Source: Phoronis ovalis
Lineage: Eukaryota; Phoronida; Phoronidae
Direction: 5' to 3'
Length of the DNA stretch: 18,404 nucleotides
NCBI GenBank assembly: GCA_028565635.1
Contig: JAOXYB010018218.1
Location: forward strand, 1-18,404
The notes below the pieces were generated by a model that searched no databases, was not told the origin of the DNA, and was given only the letters and a program-made list of their open reading frames with translations. Positions 12,501-18,404 of the stretch are shown in pieces. How positions within the stretch are numbered: the first letter of the stretch is position 1; every line of letters starts with the position of its first letter. Both the position numbers and the translations under genes were made by a program.

Positions 12501-15500
12501 TATACATGTACTTTATGAATATGCTAAACATTTTGCCATAAAGTGATTTCAATATTTTCAGTTTTCGGGTGTGTGAATTGCTTTATGAGAAAAGAAGACA
12601 ATTTGATAAAATCTTATCGTGTTACTGGAGAGACAGTGCCCGAAAGGTAAGAGAGGTCGAAGATCTGAATAAGCTCAAAACACTTATCAGATACTATTTA
12701 CTTTACTGCATATTTTTAAAACTTTATAATTAAAAATTTAAACTTATTAAGATATACAAACAAAGTAGATTTATTTTGAAAGTATACAACTCTATAATTT
12801 ATTTTTCTCGGAGTAGGTTATGTGACATGTATGGTTACCAATTTGAATTAAAACATTTTTAGAATTAGCTAATTGGCCAACATTTAAGTTAAAATATAAA
12901 GTGTGAATAAGTTATGCCAAACAATATTCACCATCTTAATTAAACCTATTCAGAAATGTTATCGTCTCTGATTACACTTTCCTTCTTATTACAAGTTAAG
13001 AGGGAATTGACTTGGAAATAAAATGCCCTTACTTGTTCATGCTGTTTTGAAATTGTAGTTCAAAATAGCCTCTTATGCGCCCGAATAAATTTTTTTGTAC
13101 TTCTACATTTTAGCATCAAGCTTTTTCGTACATTCAAACAATTTTACTGAGTGATCAATATGCAACAGAGGAGAAACGGAAAGTACAAGATGAAGCACTT
13201 AAACATTTATCAGAGTTAGTCTCCATCGATCAAAAGGACACAGCTAAACTGATCATACGTGGCTTTCCAGACAGATTAAATGACATTATTAAAAGTTTAG
13301 AGGGAGAACCAGAGACGCTGTTCAAATTTTTGAAGGGAGTTTTTGACTACAGGTATGATGCTATTTGTGTTTCAGTGCTAAACTTGCATGTGGTTTTACT
13401 TACATACAGCAAACATGATCAAGCCACTGGATGTACAAGTTGTCTTGAACAAATAATGTACTTATTTAAATGATCACTGCTACACATAAAATCAGTTGAC
13501 AATAGTTTGGCGTGGCATCAGTATAACTGAGTTATACATCAGTACAACGCCAGCTACCACCACCACTTGCAATCTCAAAAATTTGGAACAAACTTCACAA
13601 TCAGTTGTATTCACATGGCACAATCAATAAAATATTTTTACGTTAATTATAAGTATATTATCTTGTTCATGTCTCAGAAACATGATTTGGCTGATTGTTT
13701 GCCTATTTTGTAGGGAGGCAAATGGAAGTGCAATATACACCGATAAACAAATCACCATAGATGCTGAAGTGAATGAAAATTACATCAACCTTATGTGCCA
13801 ATATCAACCAAATATGGTTTATCATTACATTGTTAGATCAGAAGGTCACAGACTGGAACAGACACTAGAGGTAACAGTAGATACCACTGCATGATTTATA
13901 TTAATGGTTTGAATTTTACAAATGAGAATGAGAACACCAACATATTCTGTTTCACAGCTGTAGTATTTGAACTGCATAATAACCATGTTTAAAATAAAAT
14001 AATGATATTTTTTATAAAAAAAAAAGTTGTTTGTTAAATTTTATGCAAGCATAAGGTATAAATTGTCAAAAAATTAAGTTAAGAAACATTTAACTTCATA
14101 TTTTATTATAAAATGTAAAAGATTTTTAATCCTGAAAATATGTCACCCGTAAGCATGATTACTACATGGATTTGCATTTCATGCGGCAATACAAATGTTC
14201 TATGTTACCTTTCAAGTAAATAAAGCTTTATAAAATTTTGTTGCGTCTTTGTATGAACATTATATCATATCATCTAACCTTTGCAGATATGTCGGCGACA
14301 TAAAGTTTTAGATGCTGTGGCATATCTGCTAGAAAAAACTGGTGATATTCAGGGAGCTTTTGGAATACTATTAGAAAATTTACAAAATAAAGTGAAAGAT
14401 GTACTAATGCTACTAGAAAAAACACAATCAGGAAGCCCAGACAGAGGTACAACATACAAGTTTATTAATATTGTGCTTGCTAAAGTTGCAATCAATACAA
14501 GATTTCAACATATCAAATAAAAAAAAAAAATTCTGGCTTAAGTGAATTTATTTAAAAAGTACACAAGGTGATGTATCTATGGAAATGCTCTTAAAACCAA
14601 AAGCAAACCACATCAACTCTTATTTTTATTAGTAGTATTAGATTTAGTTGTTCTTTGAATCATTAATAAAAAATGAAAAGAATTTTCTCAAACTAGACTA
14701 AAAAGTAGGGTTCACTTTCTTTCAGATCTTTCTTTAGCTATTGATACAATGAAGGCAAATTTACTGGTGATTATCCAGCTGTGCCAAAGGAGTTCTGGGA
14801 AAATGAATGAAAATGAAAGAGAAGCTCTGTGGTTCCCATTGTTAGAAACAATGATGATGCCACAAAGAAAATTGAAGAATATCGACAAGAAATACTCTGA
14901 AGGTATAAACATCATTTTCAAATCATAGTTGGACGGAATAAAAAATTACCTCTTATTTTCTCATTTTTAAACTGCTCATATTATTAATATATAGTTATGA
15001 GATTTTAAACTGATTTTTAAAATCTGTGTTATCTGGAAGTGAGGGAACGGTCTGGAATGCTCCATTGTGTAAGAGGTTCAATTTTCCATATTTATCTGCA
15101 GCAAAAACAGTCAAATATGTACTGATTTGTCTAACATTCACAAATATTATTGATTGACATAGGTTATGGGGTTATACAAATAAAAATGTAACTAGAAAAC
15201 TATTATAATTGCAGTATTCAAAGAACAGACTCGCCATATTTTGAATAGCATGATGGGATACATTGGGCCACCTGCCATTCTGCAAAACATAATGCAAGAT
15301 CCTTCATACAGTACAGGAAAATTTGGAGAAATTAAGGAGTTAATCTTAGGAATGTTAGATACTTGCAATTATGAAAAGGTACCATGATAGCATAAACTGA
15401 GCCTTACTATTAGTATATTATTAAGTACTTACTGACTTGAATTATAAGACAAGTGGAATCCAATTAGAATGCATTAACCGAAATATGAAAAATATGGCAT

Positions 15501-17487
15501 ATGTATGTGATTGTCAATAGGCATTGTACGTAAAATGGGAAAACTTCACTGAGTTACTACCCATTCAATGATTTGTTTTTGCAAACTGTACATTTACTGG
15601 CTTGGAATGAGAATACTGCATACTGTGTATTTGAATTGTCCTACTGTATTGTTCACACATTTGACGAAACACAAGTTATTACAAAAAATTTCCGTGCATA
15701 AATCAATAGCTTATTAGTAGAATATATTTATTATTTGACAAATGAAGCATAAAATGTTGAACCTCATTTTTTAGACACTGCGACATACTTGCATCAACTT
15801 GTTAAATTATGATCTACACATGCATTTAGCTGGTCTTCAAGAGACAGCAAATAAGGGATTCATTGCTCGTGGTGAAGTGTGCAATTTATGTACTAAAACA
15901 TATACATCTGGTACAGAAACAGACGATATCATAGTCTTTAGGTAATTATGTAGGAATAGCATTTTCAGTCTTTTATAAATTATTTGAATTCCAACATAAT
16001 GGAGAAACCTGGGTTTCGGATGATTTTGTGTTACTGGAAAGACTGAGGTAATGAATATGTTCACTCTGTACATACGTTTATTACAGTAGGTTTCCGAGTT
16101 ATGCTCTCCCAATAAAGTACCAAATATACTGGTTTGTGACAGTTACTCAGATTTTCTGACGTCACTTTACCGCATCACAAACCAGTATTTTGTATATACA
16201 GAAGAGCATAACTCGGAAACCTACTCCCGATAAAGTACTAAATATACTGGTTTGTGACGGTTACTCAGATTTTCTGACGTCATTTTACAGCATAACAACC
16301 CACTATTTTGTATATATGAAAGAGCATAACTCGGAAACCTACTGTAATATAGATAGCAAGTACAATTGTTGACCAGGAGCTACAATTGGAAAATAACTAG
16401 TTTTTGTAAACGAACTGGTAATAAACAAATGGTACAGTAATACAACACGCTTTAAGTCTAGTGTAGTTCTCAAGATAACGAAATCTACATAAATTAAAAT
16501 TTTTTATTAGACGGTCTATGTTAAATGTTGCAATAATTTATTTTTATGATCATTTCTAGATGTGGCCACAGTTACCACTCAACCTGCCTGCAGACTCGCG
16601 GAGGTTGCAGAGTAATAGATGGTGAGGAGGAATGGGTGTGTAGTCTTTGTGCTCGTTCCCAACGTGGCAGGCAGCAGCCAGTGCATTTCCAACGACAACA
16701 GTCAAACCCTAGTACCAGTAATGGACCACAAGTAACTACCAGCAGTTCACAGGTTATGTCTAAACAGGTATTTAAATGCAGGGATTATCTTAAAACAAAT
16801 TGGATTTATCTCATTGATGTCATTCCATGGAACAAATAATAAACTCACAGCATTTATGAACCATGAAAAAAATTGTATAGAAGAAACACTGCAAGCAATA
16901 AATTGTGAGAGTCAACAGTTTTGTCAAGTTAATTTCATACGAGTCACATATTGCTTAGCAGCTATTTATTTAAAACGTACAAAATGTAATGCTGTCAAAG
17001 GACCTAAACATTGCACTCTGGTACTCATCTGTACTTTCTGTAGGTGGCACTGAGTTCTCAGCAACTAATGGCTATGGAAAATTTAAGAAAATCACAGAAA
17101 ACTAAATCTAGGGTAAGTTGAAGATTTCCTGAACGAGTATGAAAGTAATGAATGTATGAATTATCTTTGTAATCCAACAAAACTATGAACCATCATTCTA
17201 ATGAAAATTTTAATATGGTATAACTCAGTTTTAAGATATTACCATCAGATAAACCCAACTTTAAACTTGAAAAGCTATTCTACAATTTGCAACTTTACTA
17301 ATAGTACTATGAGAGACTCAGCTTTACCGATTTGGAAAACTCATAACTGTTATACATAAATATATTTCAGTTATTGGTATTAAATGAACTTTCGAAGCAA
17401 GATAGGGGAACAAGTTATCGAACTGGTAGCGTTTTACAAAATCAACAGTTCCAGTTGCGACTAGCACCACCACCCATACCGGAATAA
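580..17487 (+). CDS. VPS8: VPS8, CORVET endosomal tethering complex subunit (partial at 5' end, 29 exons)
   Basis: VPS8 is the CORVET-specific subunit that helps tether Rab5-positive early endosomes. Joined exons: 580-670, 1226-1313, 2171-2295, 2751-2837, 3294-3361, 3660-3710, 3876-3978, 4183-4362, 5131-5211, 5616-5699, 7455-7541, 7812-7922, 8298-8435, 8751-8890, 9112-9334, 10002-10186, 10523-10750, 11271-11430, 11781-11920, 12562-12646, 13114-13352, 13714-13870, 14287-14446, 14726-14902, 15215-15378, 15775-15941, 16560-16767, 17044-17112, 17371-17487. All introns are GT-AG and all phases match, giving 3913 nt: the last base of a split codon, then 1303 residues and TAA. Residue 1 below is the Ser at 581. 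The architecture is propeller, alpha-solenoid and C-terminal RING-H2. Recognition rests on remembered vertebrate VPS8 stretches such as DAGLPTA.AVSSLIAVGTSHG, VYISCCLAGRAYPLGDIPE and LRTLL..DTREFLNVLAL. Human VPS8 is about 1428 aa, so roughly 100-130 N-terminal residues are missing upstream. No frameshift or stop was seen; the gene looks functional. Confidence 0.96.
811..964 (+). repeat. Diverged copy of a dispersed inverted-repeat element (family A)
   Basis: It lies in intron 671-1225. It shares, in the same order, GGAGCCTGTTGTTGGAA, GTAAATCATGACT, ATAATGCATTGTCAG, GAGTTACAGAAT and GATGTTTCTGACAATGGG with the reverse complement of 4731-4920. The two ends (CCTGTTGTTGGAA and TTTCTGACAATGGG) are imperfect inverted repeats, so it resembles an old non-autonomous DNA element. 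No coding capacity is seen; the rest of the intron shows nothing. Confidence 0.65.
1314..2170. other. VPS8 intron 2, with an imperfect hairpin
   Basis: This is an 857-bp AT-rich intron. Apart from the hairpin element at 1768-1834 and neighbouring AAGGAA-rich sequence (about 1744-1850) I see no gene, RNA or recognisable mobile element. Confidence 0.7.
1768..1834. repeat. Imperfect hairpin / inverted repeat in intron 2
   Basis: The left arm starts CCAGCTCCATGCC and ends AAATAAGGAA. The right arm starts TTCCTTATTT and ends GCTGGAGGTCTGG. The inner ten bases pair perfectly (1787-1796 with 1808-1817) and the outer parts pair with mismatches. It could be a small foldback transposon relic or a chance AT-rich palindrome extended by an old duplication. 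Confidence 0.55.
2296..2750. other. VPS8 intron 3, no recognised element
   Basis: This is a 455-bp intron. It contains a C/T-rich stretch at about 2485-2600 and a perfect GCCCC-GTT-GGGGC stem at 2499-2511, possibly a fragment of an old repeat. Nothing else is supported. Confidence 0.6.
2838..3293. other. VPS8 intron 4, short hairpin only
   Basis: This is a 456-bp intron with a less AT-rich middle. It holds one perfect 9-bp stem (TTGATGGTA 3112-3120 with TACCATCAA 3126-3134) and a strong polypyrimidine tract before the acceptor at 3293. No gene is seen. Confidence 0.6.
4731..4920. mobile_element. Foldback/MITE-like element with long inverted repeats (family A)
   Basis: It lies in intron 4363-5130. 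The left arm, about 4733-4779 (starting CTGTTATCAGAAACATTGTA), is repeated in inverted form at about 4875-4918 (ending TACAATGTTTCCGACAACAG), with roughly four-fifths of bases matching over 45 bp. A shorter internal copy of the arm (TTACAATTCTGTAACTTTG) lies at about 4793-4811. There is no coding capacity. A target duplication could not be defined, so the superfamily is unassigned. Confidence 0.72.
5212..5615. other. VPS8 intron 9, no recognised element
   Basis: This is a 404-bp AT-rich intron. It contains the inverse of AATAAA at 5606-5611 (see the nested gene) and otherwise nothing I can name. Confidence 0.6.
5911..5916 (-). promoter_or_regulatory. Candidate polyadenylation signal (ATTAAA) of the nested gene
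   Basis: On the - strand ATTAAA occurs about a dozen bases after the TAA stop. It is a common variant hexamer but very close to the stop. A canonical AATAAA (- strand) lies at 5606-5611; if that is used, the 3'UTR is about 320 nt and runs antisense across VPS8 exon 5616-5699. The sequence alone does not decide between them. Confidence 0.3.
5928..7307 (-). CDS. B-box zinc finger / NHL-repeat protein with CaaX box, nested antisense in a VPS8 intron
   Basis: The open frame is 459 codons, but the likelier start is the second Met (7262, MEADNTNED), giving 444 aa, because a splice acceptor lies 10 nt upstream. Numbered from the first Met: one B-box with ligands C45, C48, C62, C65, C70, C73, H77, H85; an acidic, Ser/Thr/Asn-rich linker (about 90-178) with a basic PPKKQK at 127-132; then six NHL blades (about 200-236, 244-280, 284-321, 330-368, 378-414, 422-450) with typical ...GVAVDS..IYVSD and FGITVD..GQMFIADSFNDRV strands. 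The C-terminus is VKKKSGFCSIL. No RING or coiled coil is present, so it is not a full TRIM ligase. NHL propellers of TRIM2/3/32/71-like proteins bind RNA or protein; the target here is unknown. It lies wholly within intron 5700-7454 of VPS8, with no internal intron or disruption, and looks functional. Exact orthology was not recognised. Confidence 0.9.
   Translation of the reverse strand: MKLLKLFKYFCRHFKMEADNTNEDLHKPQDQELPNHVDGASSPICESCLSDENQSKDAEWYCTDCKKHMCQACCNIHTDFGDGCHVEKLEVKATDADNLDEETGEPTSNAGKHPQVETTTTEVVNPPKKQKTNEKNDDSVITAESNQNQTPISSEPNSEERNSNDDIANPPPNVAPINLKLIKTILVKKSANMLRKVEELSSIAIDPNNGEMYTVSHDSKLVIKFDADGNFVRKFAAQGPSKLKEPWDVAVLQNSKVVVSDSGDKTVKIYSDKQRLLKTLSNLSDPRGVAVDSALNIYVSDKATQSVYIYSDTQDGQMKTITPSTVAKLVSPDFLAVNSKNDIIISDCGDDSIKAFASSSNQLLFQHGSRGSRWNKLTWPFGITVDISGQMFIADSFNDRVIVLNPDGSFKQILLAAIDGLSKPRGLALAKDGKLVIATGDGQIVIYEVKKKSGFCSIL
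7262..7284 (-). promoter_or_regulatory. Predicted 3' splice acceptor and likely true start of the nested gene
   Basis: Read on the - strand, the sequence is CTTCAAATATTTTTGCAG followed by ACATTTCAAG and then ATGGAG. The AG is at 7274-7273, the exon would begin at 7272 and the Met codon occupies 7262-7260. The upstream MKLLKLFKYFCRHFK stretch would then be intronic. This is a pyrimidine-rich acceptor in a good position; a 5'UTR exon would lie at higher coordinates, but I could not identify its donor. Confidence 0.6.
7923..8297. other. VPS8 intron 12, no recognised element
   Basis: This is a 375-bp intron. The small open frame at 7966-8175 has no family resemblance and I treat it as chance. 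Confidence 0.6.
8436..8750 (+). other. VPS8: VPS8 intron 13, open in frame with the upstream exon
   Basis: The intron is 315 bp, a multiple of three, and reads open from exon 8298-8435 until a TAA at 8742-8744, just before the TTAATTTTAG acceptor. The encoded peptide (starting VMLYLLTF) shows no VPS8 homology, and exon 8751 joins exon 13 perfectly as ...TVANK-MLELLYNY. It is therefore called an intron; retention would truncate the protein. Confidence 0.75.
9335..10001. other. VPS8 intron 15, short AT microsatellite
   Basis: This is a 667-bp intron with an ATATA pentamer repeated four times at 9457-9476. No gene or clear transposon is visible in the rest. Confidence 0.6.
10187..10522. other. 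VPS8 intron 16, no recognised element
   Basis: This is a 336-bp, strongly AT-rich intron between exon 10002-10186 and the conserved SCCLAGRAYPLGD exon. Nothing further is seen. Confidence 0.6.
10751..11270. other. VPS8 intron 17, possible degenerate repeat
   Basis: This is a 520-bp intron. The middle (about 10840-11100) is less AT-rich than its surroundings and may be an old repeat insertion, but I find no terminal repeats, RNA polymerase III boxes or coding traces. Confidence 0.45.
11431..11780. other. VPS8 intron 18, no recognised element
   Basis: This is a 350-bp intron; nothing recognisable beyond its splice sites. Confidence 0.55.
11921..12561. other. VPS8 intron 19, contains a repeat fragment
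   Basis: This is a 641-bp intron. It contains GGTGGTGGTAGCTGGCG at 12157-12173, whose exact reverse complement recurs in intron 21 at 13548-13564. The sequence from about 11950 to 12430 is less AT-rich than the other introns, consistent with inserted repeat DNA. Confidence 0.5.
12157..12173 (+). repeat. 17-bp repeat fragment, inverted partner at 13548-13564
   Basis: It matches the reverse complement of 13548-13564 at 17 of 17 bases, with weaker similarity continuing for about 10 bases (ACAATACTG against TTGTACTG). Both copies are probably pieces of one dispersed repeat family. Confidence 0.55.
12647..13113. other. VPS8 intron 20, no recognised element
   Basis: This is a 467-bp AT-rich intron; nothing supported beyond its splice sites. 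Confidence 0.55.
13513..13564. repeat. Nested hairpin with the inverted partner of the 12157 repeat
   Basis: In intron 21 (13353-13713), the stem GTATAAC-TGA-GTTATAC sits between TGGCGT and ACGCCA arms, followed by CGCCAGCTACCACCACC at 13548-13564. That last piece is the exact inverse of 12157-12173. It looks like the terminus of a small palindromic repeat. The rest of this intron shows nothing. Confidence 0.5.
13871..14286. other. VPS8 intron 22, no recognised element
   Basis: This is a 416-bp intron, very AT-rich, with a short poly-A run at about 14018-14027. Nothing else is visible. Confidence 0.55.
14903..15214. other. VPS8 intron 24, no recognised element
   Basis: This is a 312-bp intron. 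The GAGGTTCAATTTTCC at about 15070-15085 loosely resembles a Pol III B box but has no A box partner; nothing is called. Confidence 0.5.
15379..15774. other. VPS8 intron 25, no recognised element
   Basis: This is a 396-bp intron without recognisable repeats or genes. Confidence 0.55.
16084..16344. mobile_element. MITE with TA target duplication and internal tandem duplication
   Basis: It lies in intron 15942-16559. A 24-bp terminal repeat starting CAGTAGGTTTCCGAG (16084-16107) is perfectly inverted at 16321-16344 (ending CTCGGAAACCTACTG), flanked by TA on both sides (16082-16083 and 16345-16346). Between the ends are two tandem units of about 118 bp (16108-16225 and 16226-16344), each ending in a right-end repeat; the inner one (16203-16225) has lost its last base. 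TA duplication and CAGT ends suggest the Tc1/mariner group, by inference. There is no transposase, so it is non-autonomous. Confidence 0.9.
16126..16188. repeat. Internal palindrome of MITE unit 1 with a full CRE-type octamer
   Basis: Perfect 14-bp arms, ATACTGGTTTGTGA (16126-16139) and TCACAAACCAGTAT (16175-16188), enclose a loop containing TGACGTCA at 16157-16164. The second unit keeps TGACGTCA at 16275-16282, exactly 118 bp further, but its right arm is decayed. TGACGTCA is the consensus CREB/ATF site; function here is unknown. Confidence 0.75.
17044..17487 (+). other. VPS8: VPS8 exons 28-29: C-terminal tail and stop codon
   Basis: Exon 17044-17112 encodes VALSSQQLMAMENLRKSQKT plus KSR. 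Exon 17371-17487 encodes LLVLNELSKQDRGTSYRTGS and ends FQLRLAPPPIPE with TAA at 17485-17487. The ending resembles the vertebrate C-terminus FQLQLIPPP, from memory, which supports this as the true end rather than a cryptic exon. The tail is hydrophilic and probably flexible, with only the last dozen residues conserved, hinting at a short docking motif. Confidence 0.9.
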
Positions 17488-18034
17488 AACTGCAGACATA
17501 TAAGCATGAATTTCACAAATAATAAGATCACATTATCCGAACAGCAAGCGAACACCAATGCAAACACTGAAAGATACGAATTGAAGGTTTTCAATTACTA
17601 AATGGGTTTCTATGACAGCTTCCTCATGCAAAGTAGTGTTTTCTGATGGTACCATGAACAAATATAGGAGAATCAATTATATTTGACTTGTAAAACCTAG
17701 CTCTCTGTTATCAATGATGGTTTCATTAGTTGCCACTAGCACCAGGTGATATTTGGAAATATTCATGATAATAATTCCATAATGTTTGCTCTGTGATATC
17801 TAGGCATTCATTATTTCTTAGAAACTTAACAACTACAATACAATCGCTATAATTATGTGAATAAATATGGAGTATCAAAAATTGTACGGACTTACTAGTT
17901 ATTTCATAAACCTATTGTCTTAATATTTCTTTTGCAAAGTCATCATCTTTCGTAACATGCATTAAAATCAATTTTGGATTGGCTATTTATAAACTATGTC
18001 AAAGTTTAAGCATTGCTCCAGCTTGTATTTCTCA
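17488..18034. other. VPS8: VPS8 3'UTR and downstream flank
   Basis: This is AT-rich non-coding sequence after the stop. The 3'UTR probably ends shortly after the AATAAA at 17860-17865. No further gene begins here on either strand. Confidence 0.65.
17860..17865 (+). promoter_or_regulatory. VPS8: Candidate polyadenylation signal (AATAAA) of VPS8
   Basis: This is the first canonical AATAAA after the VPS8 stop, 373 nt downstream, in AT-rich sequence with T-rich stretches following. It predicts a 3'UTR of roughly 390-400 nt. An ATTAAA at about 17962 is an alternative. Confidence 0.5.
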
Positions 18035-18404
18035 AATATGACTGTTTTGGCCTCCACGAGTACTATGGGGTATATTTTTTATGTTTATTTACCATTGTCG
18101 TTGGGTGTGCTCTTTGCAAAAAAACTTTTACCATGAGGTATATATTTTCTGCTGGTTGAGGTACTGATTATTTACTGGTGGTTGGTCACATTTTTGAGTG
18201 TAACTGATTTTCAGCCGGTATTTTGTTCACTGTTTTTGCCATGGGGTGTACAATTCTAGGATTTTTTTCACCATGGGAAAGGCTATTTTACCTTTGCCTC
18301 ATACCCCACCAAGTTTTTTGCAAGTACTCCCCGGGGGGTACTCAAGGTTTTTTGACTACGGGGATGTGCCGCGGAACCCAATCCAAAATTTTAGCTTGTG
18401 GTAG
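18035..18404. repeat. Dispersed repeat running off the right edge (CCCCGGGG/TACTC type)
   Basis: The base composition shifts to G-rich. Repeated short phrases include CTATGGGGTATA, CCATGAGGTATA, CCATGGGGTGTA and CACCATGGGAAAGG at about 18062, 18132, 18240 and 18270, and there is a near-perfect palindrome AGTACTCCCCGGGGGGTACT at 18323-18342, followed by GGGGATGTGCCGCGGAACCC. I recall similar CCCCGGGGGTACTC and GGGATGTGCCG phrases as abundant interspersed repeats in cnidarian and lophotrochozoan genomes. The element is truncated by the window end, so its class is unassigned. Confidence 0.6.

Larger units (their letters stand above)
8298..15378 (+). other. VPS8: VPS8 exons 13-25: central conserved domain and alpha-solenoid
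   Basis: These exons encode window residues 386-1117. After the linker RLDVLVKQNNYHGALALAQSF, which is the first helical pair, comes the most conserved part of the family, roughly residues 432-690: MLELLYNYVDLSMTKFCPE, VVPVCVDYCLHL, FLECLQPYILDDKLTSVTP, LCWQNGLYDAILYVYNKGMN and SCCLAGRAYPLGDIPEHL. The remainder is helical repeat of the clathrin heavy chain/VPS type, including VGILFTFLARQMARHDNT, ALMELLQAGGLQQFDEERLL, VAYLLEKTGDIQGAFGILLE and EREALWFPLLETMM. In CORVET this solenoid forms the scaffold that joins the C-terminal RING to the class C core. Exon 10523-10750 ends in phase 2 and joins 11271 through a Gly codon (TTEG-IQKRQRV), which fixes that junction. Confidence 0.93.
15775..16767 (+). 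other. VPS8: VPS8 exons 26-27: C-terminal RING-H2 zinc finger
   Basis: The zinc ligands are visible: C1153-x2-C1156, then C1174-x-H1176-x2-H1179-x2-C1182 (CGHSYHSTC), then C1200-x2-C1203, in window numbering. This is the C3H2C3 RING-H2 order with a fairly long loop, QTRGGCRVIDGEEEWV, before the last pair. Intron 15942-16559 falls inside the Arg codon just before C1174, so the first two ligands and the other six lie in separate exons. In VPS8, as in VPS11, VPS18 and VPS41, this finger mediates contacts inside the tether; ubiquitin-ligase activity is not established from sequence. A Gln/Ser-rich segment follows (about 1207-1242). Confidence 0.93.

Noticed and set aside
15060-15090. SINE or tRNA-derived element suggested by GAGGTTCAATTTTCC
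   Set aside because: No A box at the right distance and no cloverleaf can be drawn.
15837-16372. Open frames across the MITE on both strands
   Set aside because: They arise from the inverted repeats (the same MxEHNSETYCN peptide on both strands), not from a gene.
1-18404. CRISPR array, operon, phage or bacterial defence system
   Set aside because: No regularly spaced repeats or bacterial gene structure; all long coding is spliced eukaryotic sequence.

Overview
The window is AT-rich eukaryotic DNA carrying most of one multi-exon metazoan gene on the + strand and a second gene nested antisense inside one of its introns. There is nothing prokaryotic here: every coding junction is a GT-AG spliceosomal intron. 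Short compact introns of about 0.2-0.8 kb, a B-box/NHL protein, MITE-like elements and a CCCCGGGG-rich dispersed repeat suggest an invertebrate. I lean towards a mollusc or other lophotrochozoan, but this is inference and a cnidarian or other invertebrate is not excluded.

The host gene is VPS8, the CORVET endosomal tethering subunit. I could follow 29 consecutive exons from 580 to the stop codon at 17485-17487. All phases agree, giving 1303 residues in one unbroken frame. The N-terminal roughly 100-130 residues, the start codon and the promoter lie upstream of the window. The layout is: N-terminal beta-propeller (exons 580-7922), alpha-solenoid (8298-15378 and part of the next exon), C-terminal RING-H2 finger split over exons 15775-15941 and 16560-16767, then a low-complexity tail ending in a conserved-looking proline-rich C-terminus. 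Exon numbers used below count from the first exon seen in this window.

Inside the 1755-bp intron 5700-7454, on the opposite strand, sits an uninterrupted coding exon (5928-7262, or up to 7307) for a B-box zinc finger plus six-bladed NHL propeller protein. It has no RING finger and ends in KKKSGFCSIL, a polybasic stretch followed by a CaaX prenylation box. A good splice acceptor directly before the second Met suggests a 444-residue protein preceded by a spliced 5'UTR.

Introns hold repeats: a 261-bp MITE with TA target duplication and an internal tandem duplication (16084-16344); two diverged members of one inverted-repeat family (about 811-964 and 4731-4920); an imperfect hairpin (1768-1834); a 17-bp inverted pair in two introns (12157-12173 and 13548-13564); and a dispersed repeat running off the right edge (about 18035-18404). 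The most interesting item is the prenylation-tagged B-box/NHL nested gene. I see no convincing multi-gene novel system.
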